From NCBI GenBank assembly GCA_964563125.1, contig CAZLVY010000003.1:23399-87398 (forward strand): a stretch of 64,000 bases of DNA. Direction: 5' to 3'. Source of the stretch: UBA1368 sp964563125 (GTDB taxonomy: Bacteria > Bacillota > Syntrophomonadia > Syntrophomonadales > Syntrophomonadaceae). Position numbers and translations under genes: made by a program. Numbering within the stretch: the first letter of the stretch is position 1; each line of letters starts with the position of its first letter. The notes beneath the pieces were generated by a model. It was given only the letters and a program-made list of their open reading frames with translations, had not been told where the DNA came from and did not search any database. Of the stretch, positions 51,232 through 60,231 are shown piece after piece.

Positions 51232-51816
51232 CTATACTTCCTCGCTAAACCAGTATGCTCCCAGCAATCTATCTAAAATAATAGCTACAGCACTTCTAAC
51301 TGACAGATGATTATATGAGCGGCCAGGTTCAACCGGTTCTAAAAGATAGTCACAGTTCATAATTAGCTCTTTATCTATTCCCCACCCGGTACCGAATAAA
51401 ATTAAAAAAGATCTTTCCTCTTCATGTATTGCATCTTTTAGGCTGCTATAAGTAACAGATATTCCGTAATCGCGGGCGTCGGTAGCTACTACTAGAGGCT
51501 TCTCTCCATCTTGCTCTACTATATGTTCAATAACTTGCTCCAGATTTGAACAGACTTTCAAAATGGAAAAGGCCTCTTTGCGATCTGCATTATAATCGCC
51601 GCCATATCCTTCCTGCCAATACGATACTATATCTTTAATTAATTTTTGCTGATTAGGCGAAGGATGGACCACAAAAAAATTTTCCACTTCATAAGTACGG
51701 GCAGCACGTGCTATATCATGCAAATCAAGGTTAGTAACCGAAGTTGTTATTACATCCATACGCTTGTTATACATCGGATGATGCAGGAGGGCTATATAAA
51801 CTTTAGCTTTTCTCAC
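51232..51816 (-). CDS. SPOUT-type RNA methyltransferase-like protein
   Basis: The 194-residue protein matches the RNA_Me_trans (SPOUT) family commonly placed after trmD: KVYIALLHHPMYNKRM, VTNLDLHDIARAARTYEV, then FLILFGTGWGID and VEPGRSYNHLSVRSAVAIILDRLLG, which are SAM-knot segments. The exact RNA target is unknown. Its start overlaps trmD by 14 bp, so coupling is likely. It closes the ylxM-to-trmD operon. Confidence 0.85.
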   Translation of the reverse strand: MRKAKVYIALLHHPMYNKRMDVITTSVTNLDLHDIARAARTYEVENFFVVHPSPNQQKLIKDIVSYWQEGYGGDYNADRKEAFSILKVCSNLEQVIEHIVEQDGEKPLVVATDARDYGISVTYSSLKDAIHEEERSFLILFGTGWGIDKELIMNCDYLLEPVEPGRSYNHLSVRSAVAIILDRLLGAYWFSEEV

Positions 51817-52546
51817 TATTTTGCTCCCTGTTAAATAATATTTCTATTAATAATCCTTTTTCCTCTGCAGTAAATTGCTTTTTTATAAGTAACTCGGGAT
51901 GCTTGAGCAAAGTTCTTAACAAGCTTTGCTTCAGGCGCCATTTCCTGATATTCTCATGATGCCCGGAAAGGAGAACCTCCGGAACTTCCAGTTGTTTATA
52001 AACCCTGGGGCGGGTGTAGTGAGGATATTCGAGTAATTGCTGAGCAAAAGACTCATCCATGGCTGATTCATCATCACCCAATACCCCGGGTATTAATCTG
52101 ATTACCGCATCAGTTAAGACCATAGCCGGTAGTTCACCGCCGGTTAATACATAGTCACCGATTGATAACTCTTCATCAACAAAATTCATAATGCGTTCAT
52201 CAATACCTTCATAGTGGCCACATAATAATATAAGATGTTCATGCTTTGAAAGTTCTTCTGCGATACTCTGGTTAAGCTTTGGCCCCTGGGGAGAAAGATA
52301 GACTACCTGGGAATCAGATCTTTTCACCTTTTCAATGGCAGATATTACTACATCAGGTTTTAAAACCATTCCTGCACCACCACCATAGGGATAATCATCA
52401 ACCTGCTGATGTTTGTCCGTGGCAGAATCTCTAATATTTATTATATTAATTGTAACCAAAGACTTTTCAACCGCTCGTTTAATGATACTTTCCGAAAATG
52501 GTGACGCAAACATGAACGGAAAAAGCGTTAAAATATCTATTTGCAT
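51803..52546 (-). CDS. trmD: tRNA (guanine-37-N1)-methyltransferase
   Basis: TrmD makes m1G37 in tRNAs, which prevents frameshifting. The 247-residue protein has MQIDILTLFPFMFASPFSES, VDDYPYGGGAGMVLKPD, LLCGHYEGIDERI, LSIGDYVLTGGELPAMVL and the C-terminal HYTRPRVYKQLEVPEVLLSG segment. It lies 3 bp after rimM. Confidence 0.97.
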   Translation of the reverse strand: MQIDILTLFPFMFASPFSESIIKRAVEKSLVTINIINIRDSATDKHQQVDDYPYGGGAGMVLKPDVVISAIEKVKRSDSQVVYLSPQGPKLNQSIAEELSKHEHLILLCGHYEGIDERIMNFVDEELSIGDYVLTGGELPAMVLTDAVIRLIPGVLGDDESAMDESFAQQLLEYPHYTRPRVYKQLEVPEVLLSGHHENIRKWRLKQSLLRTLLKHPELLIKKQFTAEEKGLLIEILFNREQNSEKS

Positions 52547-52549
52547 CTG

Positions 52550-53071
52550 CTAACCTTCATCATCAATTATTCCCGGCAGTAAGTCTACCTGCATCATTTT
52601 ATTTTCCAGGTCTACCTTAATAATAACTTCTTTAATCGCCGGAATAAGTATTTCTCCAAAACGGGGCGACTTAATTACATATACATCATTGGCGCCAGTT
52701 TCCAGCACTTCTGTCAGTTCACCCAGCAGCCCTCTATGGTTATCGTGTACCTGTAAACCCTTCAATTGAAAATGATAATAGTACCCTTCGGGTAAAGGAT
52801 ATACTTCTGTCTCTTCTATTTGCAGTAAACTGCCGCGAAATTCCTGTGCTGTTTCTTTGCTGTCAATACCGCTTAACTTAAAAATAAAACCATTAGCATT
52901 ACTTTTAAGCGACTCAACCTGCTTGATAGATATTTGCCCTCTTTTATTTACTTTAATCTGTTTGAGCCCATTAAACCTTTCAGGAAAATCTGTAAGAGGG
53001 GTTACTTTGACTTCGCCTTTGTAGCCAAAATGACCAACTATTTTCCCTATGGTAATTAGTTCCTCTGACAA
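52550..53071 (-). CDS. rimM: 16S rRNA processing protein RimM
   Basis: RimM assists maturation of the 30S head. The 173-residue protein has the N-terminal barrel with ITIGKIVGHFGYKGEVKVTPLTDFPERF and a PRC-barrel C-terminus with LGELTEVLETGANDVYVIKS and ILIPAIKEVIIKVDLENKMM. It lies between khpA and trmD in the conserved order. Confidence 0.96.
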   Translation of the reverse strand: MSEELITIGKIVGHFGYKGEVKVTPLTDFPERFNGLKQIKVNKRGQISIKQVESLKSNANGFIFKLSGIDSKETAQEFRGSLLQIEETEVYPLPEGYYYHFQLKGLQVHDNHRGLLGELTEVLETGANDVYVIKSPRFGEILIPAIKEVIIKVDLENKMMQVDLLPGIIDDEG

Positions 53072-53112
53072 AATAAAACCTCCTGCTCAAATAACTAATA
53101 GGGCATAACGCC

Positions 53113-53343
53113 CTATTTCATTATTTCTATAGCTACTCTTTTGCCTTCTTTAGCCGCTGCTACTTTGCTTAAAATACGGATTGATTTGGCAATCTTGCCC
53201 TGTTTACCAATAACCTTCCCCATATCCTCAGATGCAACTCTCAATTCTATGACAACCGAATTATCTCCCTCGATCTCTCTTACATCGACTTCCTGAGGGT
53301 TGTCTACCAAAGATTTGGCAATATACTCAACTAAATCTTTCAT
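53113..53343 (-). CDS. khpA: KH-domain RNA-binding protein KhpA
   Basis: KhpA is a small single-KH protein that pairs with KhpB/EloR in Gram-positives and affects cell elongation and small RNAs. The 76-residue protein has ELRVASEDMGKVIGKQGKIAKSIR with the GxxG loop (GKQGK) near residues 46-50. It lies between rpsP and rimM, the canonical position. Confidence 0.95.
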   Translation of the reverse strand: MKDLVEYIAKSLVDNPQEVDVREIEGDNSVVIELRVASEDMGKVIGKQGKIAKSIRILSKVAAAKEGKRVAIEIMK

Positions 53344-53364
53344 TAATAATCACTCCCTGCCGGA

Positions 53365-53631
53365 CTATTTGCGGCTAGCCGCGAACTTTGCCATAATGCC
53401 CTGCTTCTGTAATAGAGATTTAGCTGTATCAGAAGGTTTAGCTCCATCTGCCAGCCACTTAAGGGCTTTCTCTTCGTCAATTTTAATAGTAGCCGGATTT
53501 GTGGCAGGGTCATAGTAGCCAATTTCTTCAATAAATTTTCCATCTCTGGGAGCTCTGGCGTCAGCTATTACTACACGGTAGAAAGGTCTTTTCTTGGCTC
53601 CCATTCTTTTTAGTCTGATTTTTGTTGCCAT
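53365..53631 (-). CDS. rpsP: 30S ribosomal protein S16
   Basis: The 88-residue protein starts MATKIRLKRMGAKKRPFYRV and has VIADARAPRDGKFIEEIGYYDP, both diagnostic for S16, an early 30S assembly protein. AGGAGG precedes the ATG. It lies between ffh and khpA in the ylxM-ffh-rpsP operon. Confidence 0.98.
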   Translation of the reverse strand: MATKIRLKRMGAKKRPFYRVVIADARAPRDGKFIEEIGYYDPATNPATIKIDEEKALKWLADGAKPSDTAKSLLQKQGIMAKFAASRK

Positions 53632-53713
53632 TAGGTCACCTCCTTAATAATGTTTGCTTTGCTTATATAAATCCATAAGCCCCTTATATGACATTTTATT
53701 TATATGGTCATAT

Positions 53714-55057
53714 TTAAAATGGAAACTTCATGGCGGGCAAGCCCTTTTTACCTTTTTTACCGCTCATATCGGCAAATTGCTTCATAAGCTTTTTTGATTC
53801 CTCAAATTGTTTTAACAGGCGGTTAACATCCTGAACCCTAGTTCCACTACCACGAGCGATTCTTTTTTTTCTGCTGCCATTTAGCATAGCAGGATCTCTT
53901 CTTTCTGTGCTTGTCATAGATTTTATTATGGCTTCTATATGCAGCAATTCCTTTTCATTGACTTCACCCTTCATGCCTTTAAGCTGTTTGCCCATTCCAG
54001 GAATCATACCTATTAAATCTTCTAGCGGCCCCATGGACTTTACTTGTTGCATCTGCTCCATGAAATCTTCCAGAGTAAATTCCTGACTGCGTATTTTCCG
54101 TTCCATCTCTTTAGCTTGTTTTGCGTCAAAAGTGGATTGCGCCTTTTCCACCAGGCTTAAGATATCGCCCATACCCAGTATTCGTGAAGCCATTCGCTCC
54201 GGGAAAAAAGTCTCCAGAGCATCAATTTTCTCACCGGCACCGACAAATTTAATCGGGCATCCGGTAACGGCTTTAACTGATAATGCTGCGCCGCCTCGGG
54301 TATCGCCATCTAATTTAGTGAGGATAATACCCGTTAACCCTAATTGTTCATTAAAGCTTTCCGCAATATTAACAGCATCCTGACCTGTCATAGCATCCAC
54401 TACTAACAGTATTTCTTCGGGACTCACCGCAGCCTTGATCTGGACCAATTCATCCATCAACTCTTCATTAATATGCAATCTGCCAGCTGTATCAAGAATT
54501 ATAACATCGCGATTATTAGTCTTGCTGTATTCCAATGCCCCTTTAGCAATATTTACAGGATTGCCCTGCCCCATGGAGAAGACTGGTACTCCGACTTGTT
54601 CTCCCAGGACTTGCAGTTGTTTAATAGCCGCTGGACGATAAATATCGCAAGCCGCTAAAAGTGGGCGTCGTCCTGATTTAAGCAAATTACGTGCTAATTT
54701 TGCAACAGTGGTGGTCTTGCCTGCTCCCTGTAACCCAACTGTCATAATTACAGTTGGCGTGTGGGAGGAAAATAACAGTTTACTTTCAGAGCCACCCATC
54801 AACTCAGTCATTTCATCATGAACTATTTTTATAATCTGCTGTCCGGGAGTAAGACTTTGTAAAACTTCTTGCCCTACAGCCCTCTCCCTGACTTTGTTTA
54901 TGAAGTCTTTAACTACTTTAAAATTAACATCAGCTTCCAAAAGTGCCATTCGCACTTCACGCATAGCAACTTTGATATCTTCTTCACTGATTTTTCCTTT
55001 GCCGCGTAACTTTTTAAATATTTCCTGCAGTCGATCAGATAAACCTTCAAATGCCAT
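53714..55057 (-). CDS. ffh: Signal recognition particle GTPase Ffh
   Basis: Ffh binds signal sequences and targets nascent membrane proteins to FtsY and SecYEG. The 447-residue protein has the N domain, GTPase motifs GLQGAGKTTTVAKLA (about residue 107), DTAGRLHINEELM and TKLDGDTRGGAALS, and a Met-rich M domain with RIARGSGTRVQDVNRLLKQF. It follows ylxM after 14 bp, matching the standard order. Confidence 0.97.
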   Translation of the reverse strand: MAFEGLSDRLQEIFKKLRGKGKISEEDIKVAMREVRMALLEADVNFKVVKDFINKVRERAVGQEVLQSLTPGQQIIKIVHDEMTELMGGSESKLLFSSHTPTVIMTVGLQGAGKTTTVAKLARNLLKSGRRPLLAACDIYRPAAIKQLQVLGEQVGVPVFSMGQGNPVNIAKGALEYSKTNNRDVIILDTAGRLHINEELMDELVQIKAAVSPEEILLVVDAMTGQDAVNIAESFNEQLGLTGIILTKLDGDTRGGAALSVKAVTGCPIKFVGAGEKIDALETFFPERMASRILGMGDILSLVEKAQSTFDAKQAKEMERKIRSQEFTLEDFMEQMQQVKSMGPLEDLIGMIPGMGKQLKGMKGEVNEKELLHIEAIIKSMTSTERRDPAMLNGSRKKRIARGSGTRVQDVNRLLKQFEESKKLMKQFADMSGKKGKKGLPAMKFPF

Positions 55058-55071
55058 AATAACTCTCCCTT

Positions 55072-55416
55072 TTAAATCGACTCTAATGCTTTTCTAATTA
55101 TGTTTAGAGCTTTAGCTAAATCATGACTGTCTATTTCATTTGTTCTGTTTAATAAGTTATAAACAGACTGTAATTCTTGCTGGGTTTGAGAAAACTTCTG
55201 CGCCAGCTGGAGGCGCTTTTCGTAGTCTTCCAGCAAGGCTGCAGATCTTTTTAATAAATCATATACAGCCTGTCTGGTAATATTTAATTGCTCAGCAATC
55301 TCTGTTAACGACAGGTCATTCTCATAATGCAGGCTCATTGTCTTTTGTTGTTTTTCTGTTAATAACGGACCATAAAAATCAAACAACAAAATCATGCGCT
55401 CTATTTTTTCCAACAT
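55072..55416 (-). CDS. ylxM: YlxM-family SRP-associated HTH protein
   Basis: The 114-residue protein has LLFDFYGPLLTEKQ near the start and a sigma-4-like helix-turn-helix LSLTEIAEQLNITRQAVYDLLKRS. YlxM proteins bind the SRP RNA/Ffh system in Gram-positives. I choose ATG 55414-55416, which has AAGGAG 9 nt upstream. A longer frame to 55479 would begin inside the promoter and is rejected. Confidence 0.92.
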   Translation of the reverse strand: MLEKIERMILLFDFYGPLLTEKQQKTMSLHYENDLSLTEIAEQLNITRQAVYDLLKRSAALLEDYEKRLQLAQKFSQTQQELQSVYNLLNRTNEIDSHDLAKALNIIRKALESI

Positions 55417-55460
55417 AGTATTATGCTCCTTGTCAAGGAAAAACACTTTACACTCCTGAT

Positions 55461-55490
55461 ATTCTACTATCCTACTCACAATATTGTCAA
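55461..55490 (-). promoter_or_regulatory. Promoter of the ylxM-ffh-rpsP-trmD operon
   Basis: The minus strand has a perfect -35 TTGACA (55485-55490), 18 bp, and -10 TAGAAT (55461-55466), 45 bp upstream of the ylxM start. This is the best sigma-A promoter seen in the window. Confidence 0.8.
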
Positions 55491-55594
55491 GTAAGGTTTT
55501 TTTGCTTTAATTATAATTTTAAATTACTATTATATATAATAGGATAAAATTACTATTAATTAAATTAATATAACTTATGGAGGAGTAGATAATA

Positions 55595-56440
55595 ATGGAT
55601 GAAAAAATTGCTTTGATTACAGATAGTGGTTGTGATATACCGCAAGAATTGATTGATCAGTTCAATATTAATGTTTTGCCTTTAAAGGTTATCTACCCGG
55701 AGCGCCAATATTCAGACCGGGTTGATATCCAACCCTCTGAAGTTTATAACGATATGCCCGAAAAAATACCCACAACATCTATGCCCTCGCCACAGGAGAT
55801 TAGGGATCTATTTGAAAAGGTTCGCCAGGAAGGTTTCACCCATGTTTTAGCTGTTCATCTTTCCAGTAATTTATCGGGCACTTATGATGCAGTTAAAATG
55901 GTAGCCAAGGATTTTGAAGACTTAGTTATCAACACAATCGATACAAAGACCTTGTCCATGGCCTCTGGTTGGATGGTCTTGGAGGCTGCCCGTAATATTG
56001 CCAGCGGTATTACTATGGAAAAAGTGGTAGAAAATCTGCAAAAGATTAGACCTAAATGTAATGGTTTTTATGTTATTGAGACTTTGGAATATCTGCGGCG
56101 CGGCGGTCGTATTGGTGCAGTTGCCGGTATGCTGGGTCAATTCCTGCACCTAAAACCGATTATTTCAATAGATGAAGATGGCAAATATTTTACCTTCTGC
56201 AAAGCTAAAGGAAGACGCAAATCTATTGAAAAACTGGTGCAGATAGCAGAAGAAAAAGTAAAAGACAGTAAAGTTAGACTGGCAGTCTTAAATGGCGGTT
56301 CTGGTTCTGAGTTTGAGGCATTAGTACAAAGACTAAGAAATCTACCTAATATAGTAGATTTTGTTACTTCTGATATTAGTCCTGCCCTTGGTGTACATAC
56401 TGGACCGGGACTCCTGGCGGTTTGTATTCAGGAAATCTAA
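55595..56440 (+). CDS. DegV family fatty-acid-binding protein
   Basis: The 281-residue protein has the DegV two-domain fold: IALITDSGCDIPQELI at the start, TTSMPSPQEIRDLFEKV with the lipid-contacting TSxPS motif, HLSSNLSGTYDAVKMVA, and YVIETLEYLRRGGRIG. Family members bind long-chain fatty acids and some (FakB) present them to the FakA kinase; fakA is not in the window. GGAGGAG precedes the ATG. Confidence 0.93.
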   Translation: MDEKIALITDSGCDIPQELIDQFNINVLPLKVIYPERQYSDRVDIQPSEVYNDMPEKIPTTSMPSPQEIRDLFEKVRQEGFTHVLAVHLSSNLSGTYDAVKMVAKDFEDLVINTIDTKTLSMASGWMVLEAARNIASGITMEKVVENLQKIRPKCNGFYVIETLEYLRRGGRIGAVAGMLGQFLHLKPIISIDEDGKYFTFCKAKGRRKSIEKLVQIAEEKVKDSKVRLAVLNGGSGSEFEALVQRLRNLPNIVDFVTSDISPALGVHTGPGLLAVCIQEI

Positions 56441-56458
56441 AGATTACTATTATTAATA

Positions 56459-56510
56459 AAGAGGAGACTGTGTCCGAAACTAAAGTTTCAGTACAGCCCC
56501 CTCTTTTTTA
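56459..56510. terminator. Terminator between degV and argH
   Basis: AAAGAGG pairs with CCTCTTTT across an interior stem GACTGT/ACAG and GAAACT/AGTTTC. The T-tract on the plus strand and A-tract on the left suit termination of degV and possibly of convergent argH. Confidence 0.75.
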
Positions 56511-56558
56511 TACCGCATTATATACTGTTATTAAATCCGCTAGTTATTACATGATATT

Positions 56559-57947
56559 CTATGGTATTCGGGCGACACTCATCAGCCATATCCGCCCTGC
56601 CTCAATTGCCGATTTAACTACCTCGGGAGCTGGTCCTCCCTGCACCTGGCGGCGTGCTACACATTGTTTTACATTTATGAATTCATAAATATCTTCTTCA
56701 ATTAATGGCGTAAATCCCTGATACTCACTCAGATTAATTTCTTCCAGGGACTTGCCGTGCTCTGCACAATACAAAACCGTTCTGCCTACTACCTCATGCG
56801 CATCTCGAAAAGGTAAACCTTTGGCCGCCAGATAATCAGCCAAATCAGTAGCATTAGTAAATCCACCTTTAGCTGCCTCCCCCATTCTATCCACTTTAAA
56901 TCTGGCGGTATCCAGCATAGGTGCCATAACAATTAAAGATTTTTTTACCGTATCAATAGCATCAAAAAGAGCCTCTTTATCCTCCTGCATATCTTTGTTG
57001 TAAGCTAAAGGCAGAGATTTCATTAAGGTGAGGAGCCTAATTAAGTCCCCGTAGACCCGCCCGGTCTTACCACGAATCAGCTCCGCTAAATCAGGATTTT
57101 TCTTTTGCGGCATGATGCTGGAGCCAGTAGAAAAAGCATCATCAAGTTCGATAAAGGAAAACTCCGCTGTGGACCATATTATAATTTCCTCGGCCAGCCG
57201 TGATAAATGCATCATTATGATACTGGCAAAGCTGGCAAATTCTATGGCAAAATCACGATCACTTACCCCATCAAGGCTATTTGCTGTTATAGCTTTAAAG
57301 CCTAACTCGTCTTTTACAAAATCGCGATCCAGGTTAAACCCTGTCCCGGCTAACGCGCCTGAACCTAAAGGCATAAAATCAGTCCTTTGATAACAGTCAT
57401 CCAGGCGGCCCAAGTCACGTTTTAACATTTCGAAATAGGCCATAAGATGATGGGATAAGGTAATTGGCTGCGCTTTTTGCAAGTGGGTATAACCCGGCAT
57501 AATTGTATCCAAATGGTTATCTGCCAACTTCAGCAAGGTCTCCTGCAGTGCAAATATTAATGGTCTGATGGCAATTATTTCGTCTTTGAGATACATTCTT
57601 ATATCAAGTGCTACCTGATCATTTCTACTTCGGGCAGTATGTAGTTTTTTCCCTACTTCCCCGATCTTAAGAGTTAGGAAGGTTTCTATATTCATATGGA
57701 CATCTTCAGCTTCCACGGTAAATTCAATTTGTCCGGCTTCAAGCTCTGCTTGTATTTGCTGTAGTCCTTCTACAATCATATCTTTTTCGTGATCAGAAAT
57801 TATTGCTTGCTTAGCCAGCATACGGGCATGAGCTATACTTCCTCTTATATCTTGCTTATACATACGGCTATCAAAAGATATTGAAGCATTAAAGTCTTCA
57901 GTAAGCTTGTCACTTCCTTTGGTAAACCTGCCACCCCATAGTTTCAT
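56559..57947 (-). CDS. argH: Argininosuccinate lyase
   Basis: ArgH splits argininosuccinate into arginine and fumarate. The 462-residue protein begins KLWGGRFTKGSDKL and shows VHMNIE, LHTARSRNDQVALDIRMYL, HLQKAQPITLSHHL, and the signature SSIMPQKKNPDLAELIRGK near residues 279-297. It follows argG by about 80 bp, giving the last two arginine steps in order. Confidence 0.97.
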   Translation of the reverse strand: MKLWGGRFTKGSDKLTEDFNASISFDSRMYKQDIRGSIAHARMLAKQAIISDHEKDMIVEGLQQIQAELEAGQIEFTVEAEDVHMNIETFLTLKIGEVGKKLHTARSRNDQVALDIRMYLKDEIIAIRPLIFALQETLLKLADNHLDTIMPGYTHLQKAQPITLSHHLMAYFEMLKRDLGRLDDCYQRTDFMPLGSGALAGTGFNLDRDFVKDELGFKAITANSLDGVSDRDFAIEFASFASIIMMHLSRLAEEIIIWSTAEFSFIELDDAFSTGSSIMPQKKNPDLAELIRGKTGRVYGDLIRLLTLMKSLPLAYNKDMQEDKEALFDAIDTVKKSLIVMAPMLDTARFKVDRMGEAAKGGFTNATDLADYLAAKGLPFRDAHEVVGRTVLYCAEHGKSLEEINLSEYQGFTPLIEEDIYEFINVKQCVARRQVQGGPAPEVVKSAIEAGRIWLMSVARIP

Positions 57948-58029
57948 ATCTGCACCTCTGCCATATTATTTTTTTAATAAAAGAATTGCTGGGCATTATC
58001 CACTAGCATCAGATGATTGCAATACTATT

Positions 58030-59235
58030 TTATTTATTGCCCAGTTTTTTATTTAGCAAAGCCTGTACAGTTAGCGGCAAGCCAAATAAATTGATAAAGC
58101 CTTCGGCATCTTTATGGCTGTATATTTCATCAGCTCCGAAAGTGGCTAATTCATCATTATAAAGAGAATATGGCGACTTGGACGCTACTGCTGCACAACA
58201 ACCTTTGTAAAGTTTAACTTTTACTGTACCAGTTACCGTCTCCTGGGTTACATCGACAAAAGCATCCAGGGCTTTTTTAAGTTTAGTAAACCAGTTACCA
58301 TCATAAACTAATTCCGCATAAGAAATCGCCATTTCTTCTTTGAATTTTAGGGTACGGCGATCTAAAGTCAATCTTTCTAATTCTTCATGAGCCGCATACA
58401 GAATAGTCCCGCCTGGAGTTTCGTAAACCCCCCGGGCTTTCATGCCAACCAAACGATTTTCAACAATGCTGGTAATTCCAACCCCGTTTTCTCCGCCCAG
58501 GCGATTTAGCTCAGTTAACAGCTCAACTGCTCCATATTTGCTGCCATCTATAGATATCGGCACTCCTTTTTCAAAACCTATCTCCACATAAGTCGGTGTA
58601 TCGGGAGCCTTTTCCGGAGGGACAGTTAAAACATACAGGTGATCCTGCGGTTCATTAGCCGGGTCTTCAAGGTCCCCGCCTTCATGGGAAATATGCCATA
58701 TATTACGGTCACGGCTATATATCTTTTCCTTGGTGACCGGGATTTCAATATCATGGCTATTAGCATAATCTATAGCATCTTCGCGTGATCTGATATTCCA
58801 TTCCCGCCAGGGAGCTATTATTTTAAGGCTCGGATTTAATGCCTTAACCCCTAATTCAAAACGAACCTGATCATTGCCTTTACCGGTTGCACCATGGCAA
58901 ATAGCAGTGGCTCCCTCTTTTTCAGCTATTTCCACCATTTTTTTGGCAATAAGGGGACGGGCAAAAGAAGTGCCCAGAAGGTATTTTTTTTCGTATTTGG
59001 CTCCGGCTCTTAGAACGGGAAAAATATAATCGGTTACAAATTCTTCAGTTAAGTCTTCAATATATACTTTTGATGCACCTGACTTCAGAGCCTTATCATG
59101 CACTGGTTCAAGTTCCTCACCTTGTCCTAAGTCAGCACAAAAAGCAATTACTTCGTAACCATAGTTTTCTTTAAGCCAGGGAATAATTATTGAAGTATCA
59201 AGTCCTCCGGAGTATGCAAGTACTACTTTTTCCAT
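58030..59235 (-). CDS. argG: Argininosuccinate synthase
   Basis: ArgG joins citrulline and aspartate using ATP. The 401-residue protein begins MEKVVLAYSGGLDTSIIIPWL with the PP-loop SGGLDTS, and has ICHGATGKGNDQVRFELG, WREWNIRSREDAIDYA, YSRDRNIWHISHEGGDLEDP and GIGITSIVENR-like GVGITSIVENRLVGMKSRG-type sequence. I choose ATG 59233-59235 with AGGAG 8 nt upstream instead of an upstream start at 59265. Confidence 0.97.
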   Translation of the reverse strand: MEKVVLAYSGGLDTSIIIPWLKENYGYEVIAFCADLGQGEELEPVHDKALKSGASKVYIEDLTEEFVTDYIFPVLRAGAKYEKKYLLGTSFARPLIAKKMVEIAEKEGATAICHGATGKGNDQVRFELGVKALNPSLKIIAPWREWNIRSREDAIDYANSHDIEIPVTKEKIYSRDRNIWHISHEGGDLEDPANEPQDHLYVLTVPPEKAPDTPTYVEIGFEKGVPISIDGSKYGAVELLTELNRLGGENGVGITSIVENRLVGMKARGVYETPGGTILYAAHEELERLTLDRRTLKFKEEMAISYAELVYDGNWFTKLKKALDAFVDVTQETVTGTVKVKLYKGCCAAVASKSPYSLYNDELATFGADEIYSHKDAEGFINLFGLPLTVQALLNKKLGNK

Positions 59236-59379
59236 TTGTTTCTCTCCTAACTTTTTAAGCTGCATTTATTATTTGTGATTATGTTTTATGACGATTAAGT
59301 CATTTTCCGCTCAATACCTATTTGTTAAGTACCATTCATAACTTTACCTCTTTTTACCTTTGTAATCCATAATAATTTA

Positions 59380-59393
59380 TTAATAATTATACA
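59380..59393 (-). promoter_or_regulatory. Candidate ARG box upstream of argG
   Basis: The minus strand reads TGTATAATTATTAA, matching 12 of 14 positions of the TGAATWWWWATTCA ArgR consensus. It includes a TATAAT that could be the -10 element, about 150 bp upstream of argG. A second box is not clear in this AT-rich gap, so the call is weak. Confidence 0.35.
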
Positions 59394-59482
59394 TTCGTGT
59401 GTATATTATTACTACATATTTATGTAATTTAGTTTCTAGTTCAGAGAATAATATCTTGGATGGCTCGATTTTCCATGAATAG

Positions 59483-60202
59483 CCCTCTGCGGGAGAATGT
59501 GCTGATGAAATATTCAATGGCTACCTGTGGTTTAATAATAACTTATTGCACAAGCCCAACTTTCCATGGATGAATTCAATAAGTGAAAAAGCTGCTTTTC
59601 TGGCTCCAGCTATAAAAGCCAGTGTAAACCCGGAAAAATATTTACAGGAAAGGTATTTGGAAGCTCTTGAAGAAGTGCCGCTTTTACATGGAGAAAATCC
59701 GGCGGAGGCACGTATTCGCGAAGTTTCGTACTTGACTTTAACCCGTTTTATGCCAACTCTTTTAGATCGGAAAGATAGAATGAGCATGGCCTGTGGTCTG
59801 GAGGTGAGAGTTCCATTTAGTGATCACAGGTTATTTGAGTATGTTTGGAATATCCCCAGTGCCATGAAAAATTGTGACGGCATAGAAAAGGGTATCCTGA
59901 GACGGGCTTTTAGTGATTTACTTCCCCCTGAAGTCCTTACCCGACGCAAGAGCCCCTACCCTAAAACCCATAACCCTCTTTACAGAGAGGCTGTAAAGAG
60001 CCGTCTGATGGATATACTCAATGATTCGGAATCTCCATTGCAATGGCTGTGTAATACTAAATCTCTTAGAAAGCTTTTAACTAATAATAACCCCATCTTC
60101 CCGGTACCCTGGTTTGGTCAATTAATGGGAGATGATCAGTATATGGGCTATTTGATCCAGCTTAATTCATGGTTCAAGAACTACCAAGTAGTATTAAAAT
60201 AA
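59483..60202 (+). pseudogene. asnB: Truncated asparagine synthetase B (C-terminal synthetase part only)
   Basis: Homology begins near 59486 with SAGECADEIFNGYLWF, the middle of the AsnB synthetase domain, and runs to the natural C-terminus. It includes SYLTLTRFMPTLLDRKDRMSM, CGLEVRVPFSDHRLFEYVW and RRKSPYPKTHNPLY. Full AsnB is about 600 residues; the glutaminase domain and the PP-loop are missing, and TAG stops the frame at 59480-59482. An ATG at 59546 opens a 218-codon frame, but the product would lack ATP-binding parts. The usual DE-GGY has become DE-NGY. It is best read as a gene relic. Confidence 0.85.
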
Positions 60203-60231
60203 AAAGATTCTTATTAATTTAAACTATTTTT

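Noticed and set aside
59236..59480. T-box or other leader RNA upstream of argG
   Set aside because: No TGGNACCGCG-type element or specifier stem was found; only a weak ARG-box candidate remains.
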